Assembly: GCF_000757825.1 (NCBI RefSeq)
Contig: NZ_CP009451.1
Location: 3,534,001 to 3,598,000 of the forward strand
Length of the DNA stretch: 64,000 bases
Direction of reading: 5' to 3'
Source of the DNA: Cedecea neteri
Lineage (GTDB): Bacteria; Pseudomonadota; Gammaproteobacteria; Enterobacterales; Enterobacteriaceae
Each line of letters begins with the position of its first letter. Within the stretch, counting starts at the first letter, position 1. The notes under the pieces are model-generated. The model saw only the letters and a program-made list of their open reading frames with translations, was not told where the DNA came from and did no database searches. Both the position numbers and the translations under genes were made by a program. This document shows, in pieces, positions 27,155-39,055 of this stretch.

Positions 27155-28029
27155 AACGTTTAGGGATAGGTATTGCGCTGGCACTGGCGCTTTCCAGCCA
27201 GATGGCTGCGGCTAAAACGCTGAATGTGGTGGCAAGCTTTACCGTGCTGGCCGACATGGCTAAACAGGTTGGCGGTGAGCATGTGAAGGTCACCAGCCTG
27301 GTTGGGCCGGATGGCGACCCGCATAGCTTCGAGCCGTCGCCAAAAGACAGCGTGGCGCTGCGCAACGCGGATGTGGTGATTGTTAGCGGGCTAGGCATGG
27401 AAGGGTGGATGGATCGCCTGGTGACGGCATCCGGCTATAAAGGGAAAGTTATCGTCGCTTCGCAGGGGATCAATACCCGCAGTATGGAAGAGGACGGCAA
27501 ATCTATTACTGACCCACATGCGTGGAACAGTGCGGCAAACGGGGCAACCTACGCGGAAAATATCACCGCGGCGCTGGTTGCAGCCGACCCACAGGATGCA
27601 GCGGCTATCCGCAAAAGCGGTGATGGCTATGCAGCACGCCTGAAGCAACTCGATAGCTGGGCGAAAAAACGCTTTGCGGATGTGCCTCAAACTCACCGTA
27701 AGGTGCTGACCAGCCACGATGCGTTTGGGTATTTCGGCGAAGCTTATGGCGTGACGTTCCTGGCGCCGGTGGGCTTTTCAACCGAAGCGCAGGCGAGTGC
27801 CAGCGATGTTGCTTCTCTGATTAAACAGCTGAAAGATGAACATATCTCCACCTACTTCATCGAAAATCAGACCGACCCACGCCTGGTGAAACAAATCGCA
27901 GGCGCAACAGGTGCGAAGCCTGGCGGTGAGCTTTATCCTGAGGCGCTTTCAGGCCCTGGCGGCCCGGCAAGCACCTACGAAATGGCGTTCAAGCACAACG
28001 TGAACACCATCGCCAACAGCATGAAATAG
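27151..28029 (+). CDS. Metal-binding periplasmic protein (cluster A-I, ZnuA/AztC-like)
   Basis: 292-residue solute-binding protein with a Sec signal peptide ending QMAAAKT (cleavage near 22). The three histidine ligands of the family are recognised in GDPHSFEPS (near 58), TDPHAWNS (near 122) and SHDAFGYF (near 190); a histidine in the third place favours zinc. There is no histidine-rich loop as in ZnuA. The usual fourth ligand, Asp in a LYxDAL motif, reads LYPEALSGPGGP, so it appears to be Glu. No lipobox. A terminator follows at 28041. Confidence 0.92.
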   Translation: MKRLGIGIALALALSSQMAAAKTLNVVASFTVLADMAKQVGGEHVKVTSLVGPDGDPHSFEPSPKDSVALRNADVVIVSGLGMEGWMDRLVTASGYKGKVIVASQGINTRSMEEDGKSITDPHAWNSAANGATYAENITAALVAADPQDAAAIRKSGDGYAARLKQLDSWAKKRFADVPQTHRKVLTSHDAFGYFGEAYGVTFLAPVGFSTEAQASASDVASLIKQLKDEHISTYFIENQTDPRLVKQIAGATGAKPGGELYPEALSGPGGPASTYEMAFKHNVNTIANSMK

Positions 28030-28040
28030 TCCTCTCCCTC

Positions 28041-28068
28041 CGGCCAGCTTTCGCTGGCCGTTTCAATT
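28041..28068 (+). terminator. Terminator of the metal ABC transporter operon
   Basis: Eight-bp stem CGGCCAGC / GCTGGCCG, loop TTTC, followed by TTTCAATTCT. Confidence 0.85.
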
Positions 28069-28162
28069 CTGGAACCTTTCCCGAGCATCCTGATGTAATC
28101 CCCTGCAACGCCCGTAAAATGCTATCGTGTTGGGTAATGATATGTCTACAATCGGAGCCAGC

Positions 28163-28658
28163 ATGACAGACAGCGCATTGTTTGAGCTAAGCAAGCGGGT
28201 AGGGAATGCCCTCGGGCAGCTTGGGGCCACCGTGACCACCGCAGAGTCCTGTACCGGCGGCTGGATAGCGAAAGTCATTACCGACGTGTCGGGGAGTTCA
28301 GCCTGGTTTGAGCGGGGCTTTGTGACCTACAGTAATGAAGCCAAGCATCAGCTGATCGGCGTAAATACGCTGACGCTGGAGGCCTATGGCGCCGTCAGCG
28401 AAGGCGTGGTGCTTGAGATGGCGCAAGGCGCACTTGCCGCAGCGAAAGCTGATTATGCCGTGTCCGTCAGCGGTATTGCCGGGCCAGACGGTGGCAGTGA
28501 TGAAAAACCGGTGGGTACCGTATGGTTTGGCTTTGCTGAAAAGCAGGGCCGAACGTCGGCAAAGATGCAGCGCTTTGACGGAGACCGGGATGCCGTTCGT
28601 CGGCAAGCGACGGAATATGCCCTGCAAAGCCTGTGGAATGATTTTCTAAAAAATAAAC

Positions 28659-28672
<14 letters not shown>
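28163..28672 (+). CDS. pncC: PncC (YgaD), nicotinamide-nucleotide amidase
   Basis: Deamidates NMN to nicotinate mononucleotide in the pyridine nucleotide cycle; CinA C-terminal domain family. Start at 28163 (MTDSALFELS) matches E. coli; in-frame upstream starts at 28127 are rejected. 169 residues with TTAESCTGGW near 30-39, the WFERGFVTYSNEAK block and SVSGIAGPDGGS near 100. Its stop codon lies inside the recA promoter and SOS box, as the two genes are neighbours in E. coli. Confidence 0.96.
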
Positions 28673-29822
<1,150 letters not shown>

Positions 29823-29830
29823 GTAATACA

Positions 29831-30303
29831 AAGGGCCGCTAACGCGGCCCTTGAGACTGCTGACAATGTTCATTGCTCTAAAAAGTCCGAACCCAGGTCT
29901 AATAAAAACAATGAATAATGTTCTCTGGTTTACCCCAAACAGTCGAAAACCACGTTTTTCGGCTGTTTGTCATCAATACAAAGGGCCGCTAACGCGGCCC
30001 TTGAGACGGCTGACAATGTTTATTGCTCTAAAAAGTCCGAACCCAGGTCCAATAAAAACAATGAATAATGTTCTCTGGTTTACCCCAAACAGTCGAAAAC
30101 CACGTTTTTCGGCTGTTTGTCATCAATATGAAGGGCCGCTAACGCGGCCCTTGAGACTGCTGACAATGTTCATTGCTCTAAAAAGTCCGAACCCAGGTCT
30201 AATAAAAACAATGAATAATGTTCTCTGGTTTACCCCAAACAGTCGAAAACCACGTTTTTCGGCTGTTTGTCATCAATATGAAGGGCCGCTAACGCGGCCC
30301 TTT
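29831..30303 (+). repeat. Three tandem 150-bp repeats plus a partial fourth between recA and recX
   Basis: Units begin at 29831, 29981 and 30131, each exactly 150 bp; a fourth start (terminator only) is at 30281. Units 1 and 3 differ only in the last two bases; unit 2 differs from unit 1 at five positions (29858/30008, 29871/30021, 29900/30050 and the final two). Each unit holds the recA terminator stem AAGGGCCGC / GCGGCCCTT (loop TAAC) and a second 13-bp hairpin AAACAGTCGAAAA / TTTTCGGCTGTTT with one G-U pair (29937-29968 in unit 1). TTCATTG 29870 can also pair with CAATGAA 29909; the C-to-T change in unit 2 keeps a G-U pair there. Confidence 0.97.
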
Positions 30304-30310
30304 GTGCTTT
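30281..30310 (+). terminator. Fourth copy of the recA terminator, next to recX
   Basis: Stem AAGGGCCGC / GCGGCCCTT with loop TAAC followed by TGTGCTTT. The same hairpin occurs at 29831-29852, 29981-30002 and 30131-30152, each followed only by GAGAC. In E. coli a single copy lies between recA and recX and limits read-through. Confidence 0.85.
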
Positions 30311-30346
30311 CTCCCACCCTGATATCGACCTGTGCCACACGACCCT

Positions 30347-30862
30347 ATGCCCGATAACATCACCTCCCCCCGCCGTAGTCCCTTTGCCCGTCTTTTGGAT
30401 AAGGCAACCCGTATTCTGGCCATGCGCGACCACAGCGAGCACGAACTGCGCCGTAAGCTGGCTACGCCTTCTGCCTTTGCGGCCAAATTTGCCAAAGAGG
30501 ATGAGCCTGAGATAGCGCAGGAGGATATCGATAAGGTCATTGCGTGGTGTTATGAACATCGCTGGCTGGACGACGTGCAGTTTGCGTCACGCTTTATTGC
30601 CAGCCGTAGCCGTAAAGGTTACGGGCCACAGCGTATTCGCCAGGAGCTGAAGCAAAAGGGCATCGATCGGGCCATTGGCGAGTCGGCAATGATGGCCTGT
30701 GACATTGACTGGCAGCCGCTGGCGTGCGAGCTGGCCGAGCGAAAGTTTGGCACACCGCTCCCAACGGAGTGGCAGGCGAAGGCGAAAGTGCAGCGTTTTC
30801 TTCTCTATCGTGGCTTCTTTATGGAAGACATTCAGGAGATCTGGCGAAATTTTGCTGATTAG
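30347..30862 (+). CDS. recX: RecX, regulator of RecA
   Basis: Inhibits RecA filament extension and activities. Start taken at ATG 30347 ([12 protein letters not shown]), giving 171 residues against 166 in E. coli; a GTG at 30332 is an alternative and neither has a strong ribosome binding site. Conserved blocks [41 protein letters not shown] and the C-terminal [18 protein letters not shown] are intact. In E. coli it is expressed mainly by read-through of the recA terminator, which here occurs four times in series. Confidence 0.95.
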   Translation: MPDNITSPRRSPFARLLDKATRILAMRDHSEHELRRKLATPSAFAAKFAKEDEPEIAQEDIDKVIAWCYEHRWLDDVQFASRFIASRSRKGYGPQRIRQELKQKGIDRAIGESAMMACDIDWQPLACELAERKFGTPLPTEWQAKAKVQRFLLYRGFFMEDIQEIWRNFAD

Positions 30863-31001
30863 GGCCACACTGGATTTTACTTCCCACGCCAGAAAACTTA
30901 TCTTATTCCCACTTTTTTCCAGGTAAGCTGGCCTGAGCCGTCCGCGTTACGGCCGTCATGGCAGGTTTACAACTCTTCGTTAGCTTGATTCCAGGATAAT
31001 T

Positions 31002-33629
<2,628 letters not shown>

Positions 33630-33874
33630 AAATAACTAAAAGTGTATTGCGCCATAACTGTTCTCAGTTATGGCGTACTAACATTTACACATTATCAATA
33701 ATGATAAAGTCAGGTTGAAGTTGTGTATATCGGCTAAACTTAGATATAACAGAGTGTAATGCTATGACAGAGTCCGTTTTATCTATTTGTCATCCGCTAC
33801 ATTTTCGCGTTATATGATGGATAATGCCGGGATACAGAGAGACCCGACTCTTTTAATCTTTCAAGGAGCAAAGA

Positions 33875-34060
33875 ATGTTAATTCTGACTCGTCGAGTTGG
33901 TGAGACCCTTATGATTGGGGATGAGGTGACCGTGACTGTGCTTGGGGTAAAAGGCAACCAGGTACGTATTGGTGTTAACGCCCCGAAAGAAGTCTCTGTG
34001 CACCGCGAAGAGATCTACCAACGTATCCAGGCTGAAAAATCCCAACAAACGAATTTCTAA
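33875..34060 (+). CDS. csrA: CsrA, post-transcriptional regulator
   Basis: Homodimeric RNA-binding protein that binds GGA motifs near ribosome binding sites and controls glycogen, biofilm and motility genes. 61 residues, identical in length and nearly in sequence to E. coli ([20 protein letters not shown] ... [10 protein letters not shown]). Its own ribosome binding site AAGGAG contains a GGA motif, in line with autoregulation. The 245-base AT-rich gap upstream holds several possible promoters. A strong hairpin follows. Confidence 0.99.
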   Translation: MLILTRRVGETLMIGDEVTVTVLGVKGNQVRIGVNAPKEVSVHREEIYQRIQAEKSQQTNF

Positions 34061-34067
34061 AGATATC

Positions 34068-34094
34068 GCGTCTCGCTGGGCTACAGCGAGGCGC
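34068..34094 (+). terminator. csrA terminator-like hairpin
   Basis: Eleven-bp stem GCGTCTCGCTG / CAGCGAGGCGC with one G-U pair and loop GGCTA, eight bases after the stop. The downstream tract is pyrimidine-rich (ACCTCTCCTGCAGTTTCC) with no clean T-run. Confidence 0.7.
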
Positions 34095-34268
34095 ACCTCT
34101 CCTGCAGTTTCCTTTCTCTCTCCAGTTAATACTCCTTTGCTTCGTTTATCGTCGGGCCGTTTCTGCACGCTTATCGCCGTTTGCCTGTTGATAAAACACT
34201 CTTTTTGTCTCCAAATTACGCTAATCGAGCGTGATTTGTGCAATCGATAGCGAGTCGGGAAAAATTGT

Positions 34269-34296
34269 TTGACTTATAAGTCCCAGAAAGTAATAT
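34269..34296 (+). promoter_or_regulatory. Promoter of the Ser/Arg tRNA operon
   Basis: TTGACT (34269-34274), 16-base spacer, TAATAT (34291-34296), followed by a GC-rich discriminator GTGCGCC, typical of stringently controlled stable-RNA promoters. It lies about 55 bases before the first tRNA. Confidence 0.88.
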
Positions 34297-34359
34297 GTGC
34301 GCCACGCAGCGACGAGAAGCTCTTACGAGTAACTCGAAGCACTCGAAAGAGGCGTGTGT

Positions 34360-34452
34360 GGTGAGGTGGCCGAGAGGCTGAAGGCGCTCCCCTGCTAAGG
34401 GAGTATGCGGTCAAAAGCTGCATCCGGGGTTCGAATCCCCGCCTCACCGCCA
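34360..34452 (+). tRNA. serV: tRNA-Ser (anticodon GCT)
   Basis: Ninety-three-base type II tRNA with long variable arm, encoded CCA end, anticodon GCT in CTCCCCTGCTAAGGGAG. Acceptor GGTGAGG pairs with CCTCACC. Same position as E. coli serV, downstream of csrA and upstream of the tRNA-Arg genes. Confidence 0.98.
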
Positions 34453-34456
34453 TTTT

Positions 34457-34533
34457 GCATCCGTAGCTCAGCTGGATAGAGTACTCGGCTACGAACCGAG
34501 CGGTCGGAGGTTCGAATCCTCCCGGATGCACCA
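34457..34533 (+). tRNA. tRNA-Arg (anticodon ACG), copy 1
   Basis: Seventy-seven bases with encoded CCA; acceptor GCATCCG / CGGATGC; anticodon ACG in CTCGGCTACGAACCGAG. Four bases after tRNA-Ser. First of four identical copies, matching the E. coli argVYZQ array. Confidence 0.98.
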
Positions 34534-34728
34534 TTTCCCCCCAAGTCATTAGCAATGACAGTGTGACAGAGAAATAAATTTCTCCGCCAACACCAGGGAG
34601 GATAACGTTGCTTAGCAACGGCCCTTAGGGCGAGCAAACGGCGAATCATTTTCCCGAATGCACCATCTTCATCAGTGTTGCGGCATGATGAGTGACATTG
34701 ATTCAGTAGTAAAAGCAGTAATCCCGAT

Positions 34729-34805
34729 GCATCCGTAGCTCAGCTGGATAGAGTACTCGGCTACGAACCGAGCGGTCGGAGGTTCGAATCCTCCCGGATG
34801 CACCA
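34729..34805 (+). tRNA. tRNA-Arg (anticodon ACG), copy 2
   Basis: Identical in sequence to copy 1. Separated from it by 195 bases holding a diverged form of the structured spacer element. Confidence 0.98.
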
Positions 34806-34999
34806 TTTTCTTCCCAGTCATCGGCGATGACGGTGTGACAGAGAAAGTTAATTTCTCCGCCAGCACCAGGGAGGATAACGTTGCTTCAGCAACGGCCCTT
34901 TAGGGCGAGCCTTCGGCGAGTCATCCTCCCGGATGCACCATCTTCTCCCGATTATCAAATGTTGATAATTGAGACGCGTAGTAAAGCAGTAATCCCGAT

Positions 35000-35076
35000 G
35001 CATCCGTAGCTCAGCTGGATAGAGTACTCGGCTACGAACCGAGCGGTCGGAGGTTCGAATCCTCCCGGATGCACCA
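35000..35076 (+). tRNA. tRNA-Arg (anticodon ACG), copy 3
   Basis: Identical to copy 1; 194-base spacer upstream. The tRNA starts repeat at about 271-277-base intervals. Confidence 0.98.
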
Positions 35077-35276
35077 TTTCTTCCCAGTCATCAGCGATGA
35101 CGGTGTGACAGAGAAAGTTAATTTCTCCGCCAGCACCAGGGAGGATAACGTTGCTTCAGCAACGGCCCTTCAGGGCGAGCCTTCGGCGAGTCATCCTCCC
35201 GGATGCACCATTCTTCTTCGCTGTTGCCTGTAATGTCAGGCAGTAACGAATCAGTAGTAAAAGCAGTAATCCCGAT

Positions 35277-35353
35277 GCATCCGTAGCTCAGCTGGATAGA
35301 GTACTCGGCTACGAACCGAGCGGTCGGAGGTTCGAATCCTCCCGGATGCACCA
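35277..35353 (+). tRNA. tRNA-Arg (anticodon ACG), copy 4
   Basis: Identical to copy 1; 200-base spacer upstream. Followed by one more spacer element and a truncated tRNA 3' end, then no further tRNA. Confidence 0.98.
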
Positions 35354-35670
35354 TATTCTCCCGCATCATTAGCGATGACGGTGTGACAGAGAAAGTTAAT
35401 TTCTCCGCCAGCACCCAGGGAGGATAACGTTGCTTCAGCAACGGCCCTTTAGGGCGAGCCTTCGGCGAGTCATCCTCCCGGATGCACCATTTTCTTCCCA
35501 GTCATCCTCCCGGATACACCATTTTTCCCCGCACTTTTTAATCCCCTATTAGCACGTTTTCTCCAATTTTTAATACTCCTTTTTCGCAACCCCCCCCGGA
35601 CCACAGACAGCGACAATTTCAGCCATTTACGCTAAAGTAACGCCTCGACATTCAGCGAAGTGAGGGTGAG

Positions 35671-36237
35671 ATGTACGACCGCTATGATGGTTTAATCTTT
35701 GATATGGACGGCACAATTCTCGATACGGAACCGACTCACCGTAAAGCCTGGCATGAAACCCTTGGCCGCTATGGTATGAGCTTCGACGAGCAGGCGATGG
35801 TTGCCCTGAACGGTGCGCCGAGTTGGAAAATTGCCGCCGCAATTATTGAAAGCCACAATGCCGATCTCGATCCCCACAGCCTGGCAGCCGAAAAAACTGC
35901 TGCTGTACGCGCGATACTGCTAGACACCGTGCGCCCGTTGCCGCTGATTGAAGTGGTAAAAGCCTGGCATGGCCGCCGGCCTATGTCCGTCGGCACAGGT
36001 AGCGAAAGCGATATCGCAGAGGCCCTGCTTAAACACCTGGGCCTTCGCCACTATTTTTCGGCGGTGGTGGCAGCAGATCATGTTAAACACCATAAGCCTG
36101 CACCTGATACCTTCTTACGCTGCGCCGAACTGATGGGCGTAACGCCGCAGAAGTGCGTTGTCTTTGAAGATGCCGATTTTGGCCTTCAGGCCGCGCGCAG
36201 TGCGGGAATGGATGCGGTGGACGTGCGCTTACTGTGA
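35671..36237 (+). CDS. yqaB: YqaB, fructose-1-phosphate/6-phosphogluconate phosphatase
   Basis: HAD-superfamily phosphatase, beta-phosphoglucomutase-like. 188 residues, E. coli length. Motif I FDMDGTILDTEPTH at 10-23, motif II serine in SVGTGSESD near 108, motif III lysine in HVKHHKPAPDTF near 141, motif IV VFEDADFGLQAA near 164. The stop overlaps the GTG start of yqaA. Follows the tRNA array as in E. coli. Confidence 0.96.
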   Translation: MYDRYDGLIFDMDGTILDTEPTHRKAWHETLGRYGMSFDEQAMVALNGAPSWKIAAAIIESHNADLDPHSLAAEKTAAVRAILLDTVRPLPLIEVVKAWHGRRPMSVGTGSESDIAEALLKHLGLRHYFSAVVAADHVKHHKPAPDTFLRCAELMGVTPQKCVVFEDADFGLQAARSAGMDAVDVRLL

Positions 36238-36662
36238 GCGACACGCTGTCGCTCCTCTCACTGTTCAGCAGCAGCTTCCTGAGCGCAACTCTGCTTCCGG
36301 GCAGCTCGGAAGCGGTGCTCGTGGCGCTTCTGGTCGCCGGTAGCGGTCCGGTATCGGTTCTTGTGATAATAGCAACAATCGGTAATAGCCTTGGCGGTAT
36401 GACTAACGTTATTCTGGGGCGCTTTTTCCCGCAGCGTATACAATCGCGCTGGCAGGGGAAAGCGACCGACTGGTTGACTCGTTTTGGCCCAGCCACGCTG
36501 TTATTGAGCTGGATGCCGCTAATAGGCGATCTGTTGTGCCTTCTGGCCGGGTGGCTACGCCTGAGCTGGGGGCCGGTGATATTCTTTTTATGCCTTGGTA
36601 AAGCGCTACGCTACATCGTTGTCGCGGCTGCAACGGTACAAGGCATGGCGTGGTGGCACTAA
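36234..36662 (+). CDS. yqaA: YqaA, DedA/SNARE-associated-like inner-membrane protein
   Basis: 142-residue membrane protein of the VTT/DedA-like family, function unknown. It begins with GTG overlapping the yqaB stop (GTGA), as in E. coli. Conserved LSATLLPGSSEAVLVALL near 17-34 and LLSWMPLIGDLLCLLAGWLRL near 88-108; about three to four hydrophobic helices. Ends MAWWH as in the E. coli protein. Confidence 0.95.
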   Translation: MSDTLSLLSLFSSSFLSATLLPGSSEAVLVALLVAGSGPVSVLVIIATIGNSLGGMTNVILGRFFPQRIQSRWQGKATDWLTRFGPATLLLSWMPLIGDLLCLLAGWLRLSWGPVIFFLCLGKALRYIVVAAATVQGMAWWH

Positions 36663-36738
36663 TTGCGTGGGATGAGTCTTCATTACCGGCGAAAACAATT
36701 ATGCTTATTAAAATAAATTCGACAGGCGGGAGGTCAAT

Positions 36739-38295
36739 TTGATCCCGGACGTATCACAGGCTTTGGCCTGGCTGGAAAAGCACCCTGAAGCAGTAAAAGG
36801 CATTTGCCGTGGTCTTGAGCGTGAAACGCTACGCGTGACGCCAAAAGGCGATTTAGCCACCACCGGGCATCCTGAAAGCCTTGGTTCAGCGTTTACTCAT
36901 AAATGGATTACCACGGACTTCGCCGAAGCCCTCCTGGAATTTATTACCCCGGTTGATGGTGACATTGACCATATGCTCACCTTCCTGCGCGACGTTCATC
37001 GCCATACGGCGCGTGAGCTGGGCGAGGAGCGCATGTGGCCGCTGAGTATGCCGTGCTACATCGATGACGGTCAGAACATCGAGCTGGCTCAGTATGGCTC
37101 TTCTAACGCGGGCCGCTTTAAAACGCTCTACCGCGAAGGGTTGAAAAACCGCTATGGCGCGCTGATGCAGACCATTTCCGGCGTGCATTACAATTTCTCC
37201 CTGCCGATGGCTTTCTGGCAGGCAAAATGCGGCGTGCAGGACGCTGAAAGCGGCAAAGAGGCGATTTCTGCCGGCTACTTCCGCCTGATCCGCAACTATT
37301 ACCGCTTTGGTTGGGTTATTCCTTACCTGTTCGGTGCTTCTCCGGCTATCTGCTCTTCGTTCCTGCAGGGCAAAGAGAGCGCTTTACCGTTTGAGAAAAC
37401 CGAATGCGGCATGTATTACCTGCCGTATGCCACCTCGCTGCGTTTGAGCGACCTGGGCTACACCAACAAGTCGCAGAGCAATCTGGGTATTACCTTCAAC
37501 GATCTAAACACCTATGTTGATGCGCTGAAGCGGGCGATTAAAACGCCGTCGGAAGAGTACGCTAAGATTGGTTTGATGAAGGATGGCAAGCATTTGCAGC
37601 TCAACACTAACGTGCTGCAAATTGAAAACGAACTCTATGCGCCGATTCGTCCAAAACGCGTGACGCGTGACGGTGAATCGCCGTCAGATGCGCTGCTGCG
37701 CGGCGGCATCGAGTATATCGAAGTGCGTTCGCTGGATATCAACCCGTTCTCGCCGATTGGCGTGGATGAGCAGCAGGTTCGCTTCCTCGATCTGTTTATG
37801 ATTTGGTGCGTGCTGGCCGATGCGCCGGAGATGAGCAGCGACGAGCTGCTGTGTACCCGCACCAACTGGAACCGTGTGATTCTGGAAGGGCGTAAGCCTG
37901 GGCTGACTCTGGGCATTGGCTGTGAAACGGCACAACATCCGCTGTCAAAAGTGGGTAAAGACCTGTTTGCTGACCTGCGCCGCGTGGCGGAAACGCTCGA
38001 CGGCATGACCGACAGCCAGGAATACCAGCAGGTTTGCGACCAGCTGGTTGCCAGCTTTGACGATCCGGAATTAACGTATTCAGCGCGTATTTTGCGTTCT
38101 ATGATTGATAACGGGATTGGCGGCACCGGCCTGGCTCTGGCCGAACAATACCGTCAGCAGTTGGTTCAGGAACCGTTGGAAATTTTAACAGCGGATGCGT
38201 TGCAGAAGGAGCATGATGCTTCATGGCAGCGTCAGCGGGATATCGAAGCGGCGGATACAGAGTCGTTTGATAGCTGGCTTGAGAAGAAGGCCTGA
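36739..38295 (+). CDS. gshA: GshA, glutamate--cysteine ligase
   Basis: First, rate-limiting step of glutathione synthesis. 518 residues, the E. coli length, with the same rare TTG start ([16 protein letters not shown]), preceded by GGGAGG. Active-site blocks [10 protein letters not shown] near 24, [12 protein letters not shown] near 60, [14 protein letters not shown] near 146 and [16 protein letters not shown] near 326 are present. The weak start codon likely keeps synthesis low. micA is transcribed from the opposite strand directly downstream. Confidence 0.98.
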   Translation: MIPDVSQALAWLEKHPEAVKGICRGLERETLRVTPKGDLATTGHPESLGSAFTHKWITTDFAEALLEFITPVDGDIDHMLTFLRDVHRHTARELGEERMWPLSMPCYIDDGQNIELAQYGSSNAGRFKTLYREGLKNRYGALMQTISGVHYNFSLPMAFWQAKCGVQDAESGKEAISAGYFRLIRNYYRFGWVIPYLFGASPAICSSFLQGKESALPFEKTECGMYYLPYATSLRLSDLGYTNKSQSNLGITFNDLNTYVDALKRAIKTPSEEYAKIGLMKDGKHLQLNTNVLQIENELYAPIRPKRVTRDGESPSDALLRGGIEYIEVRSLDINPFSPIGVDEQQVRFLDLFMIWCVLADAPEMSSDELLCTRTNWNRVILEGRKPGLTLGIGCETAQHPLSKVGKDLFADLRRVAETLDGMTDSQEYQQVCDQLVASFDDPELTYSARILRSMIDNGIGGTGLALAEQYRQQLVQEPLEILTADALQKEHDASWQRQRDIEAADTESFDSWLEKKA

Positions 38296-38297
38296 CA

Positions 38298-38377
38298 AAA
38301 AAGAAAATGGCCACATACTTGTGGCCAAACATTCATCTCTGAATAACAGGGATGATGATAACAAATGCGCGTCTTTC
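38298..38377 (-). ncRNA. micA: MicA small RNA
   Basis: Hfq-dependent sRNA that represses ompA and other porin messages. On the minus strand from about 38377 the sequence starts GAAAGACGCGCATTTGTTAT, the conserved MicA 5' seed, continues through CAGAGATGAATG and ends in the stem TGGCCAC / GTGGCCA with a U-rich tail (TTTTCTTTTTT). It lies between gshA and luxS on the strand opposite to both, exactly as in E. coli. A sigma-E type promoter precedes it. Confidence 0.95.
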
Positions 38378-38383
38378 ACATAC

Positions 38384-38411
38384 TCAGACTCGCGTGCGTA
38401 AAAATAGTTTC
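38384..38411 (-). promoter_or_regulatory. Sigma-E promoter of micA
   Basis: On the minus strand GAAACT (38411-38406) and TCTGA (38388-38384) are separated by 17 bases and lie seven bases before the MicA 5' end. This fits the sigma-E consensus (GGAACTT ... TCTGA) and the known sigma-E control of micA. Confidence 0.8.
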
Positions 38412-38450
38412 AATTATTTTAAAAAAAATCATTTTATCGGAGGTGACCAG

Positions 38451-38966
38451 ATGCCGTTGTTGGATAGCTTCACAGTCGACCATACTCGTATGGGTGCGCC
38501 AGCCGTTCGTGTAGCCAAAACTATGCACACGCCACACGGTGACACTATTACGGTGTTTGACCTGCGCTTTTGTGTCCCGAACAAGGAAGTGATGCCGGAA
38601 AAAGGGATCCATACTCTGGAGCACCTGTTCGCCGGTTTTATGCGTGACCACCTGAACGGAAACGGTGTTGAGATTATCGACATCTCCCCGATGGGCTGCC
38701 GCACAGGGTTCTACATGAGCCTGATCGGTGTACCTGCAGAGCAGCGCGTTGCCGATGCCTGGAAAGCGGCAATGCAGGACGTGCTGAAGGTGAAAGAGCA
38801 GAACCAAATCCCTGAGCTGAACGTTTACCAGTGCGGGACGTATCAGATGCACTCTCTGCAGGAAGCGCAAGATATCGCGCGCCACATCATCGAGCATGAC
38901 GTTAGCGTCAACAGCAACGATGAGCTGGCCCTGCCGAAAGAGAAGCTGCAGGAGCTGCACATCTAG
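38451..38966 (+). CDS. luxS: LuxS, S-ribosylhomocysteine lyase
   Basis: Cleaves S-ribosylhomocysteine to homocysteine and the AI-2 precursor DPD, part of the activated methyl cycle. 171 residues as in E. coli; upstream in-frame codons rejected in favour of ATG 38451 with GGAGGTGACC. Metal ligands H54 and H58 in [10 protein letters not shown], catalytic cysteine in [11 protein letters not shown] near 83, third ligand cysteine in [11 protein letters not shown] near 128. Ends in a strong terminator. Confidence 0.99.
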   Translation: MPLLDSFTVDHTRMGAPAVRVAKTMHTPHGDTITVFDLRFCVPNKEVMPEKGIHTLEHLFAGFMRDHLNGNGVEIIDISPMGCRTGFYMSLIGVPAEQRVADAWKAAMQDVLKVKEQNQIPELNVYQCGTYQMHSLQEAQDIARHIIEHDVSVNSNDELALPKEKLQELHI

Positions 38967-38981
38967 CGGTGTGCCAACTGT

Positions 38982-39009
38982 AAAAAGGAGCCTTATGGCT
39001 CCTTTTTTT
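38982..39009 (+). terminator. luxS rho-independent terminator
   Basis: Stem AAAAAGGAGCC / GGCTCCTTTTT with loop TTAT and a run of seven T. Confidence 0.95.
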
Positions 39010-39055
39010 ACGTCTGCGGTATGCTATCGTCATCTTTTTGCTCGCGAAATAAACT

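Larger units (their letters stand above)
34534..35524 (+). repeat. Repeated structured spacers of the tRNA-Arg array, each ending in a tRNA 3' end
   Basis: Four related elements of 70-72 bases lie at 34596-34665, 34869-34940, 35139-35210 and 35418-35489. Each starts GGGAGGAT and ends ATCCTCCCGGATGCACCA (TTTTCCCGAATGCACCA in the first), so the 3' end copies the tRNA-Arg terminus. GGGAGGAT/ATCCTCCC closes three internal arms: GTTGC/GCAAC, GCCC/GGGC and GCC/GGC. In element 1 the closing stem survives through G-U pairs. Before each is a second hairpin around GAGAAA / TTTCTC. A final fragment with CATCCTCCCGGATACACCA ends at 35519. Confidence 0.85.

Noticed and set aside
29851..30357. 168-codon frame made of three near-identical 50-residue repeats
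   Set aside because: The repeat length of 150 is a multiple of three, so any open frame is automatically extended. It contains the recA terminators, has no ribosome binding site and runs into recX.
34457..35353. CRISPR-like array (identical units every about 272 bases)
   Set aside because: The repeated units are 77-base tRNA-Arg genes and the spacers are themselves related, so this is a tRNA array.
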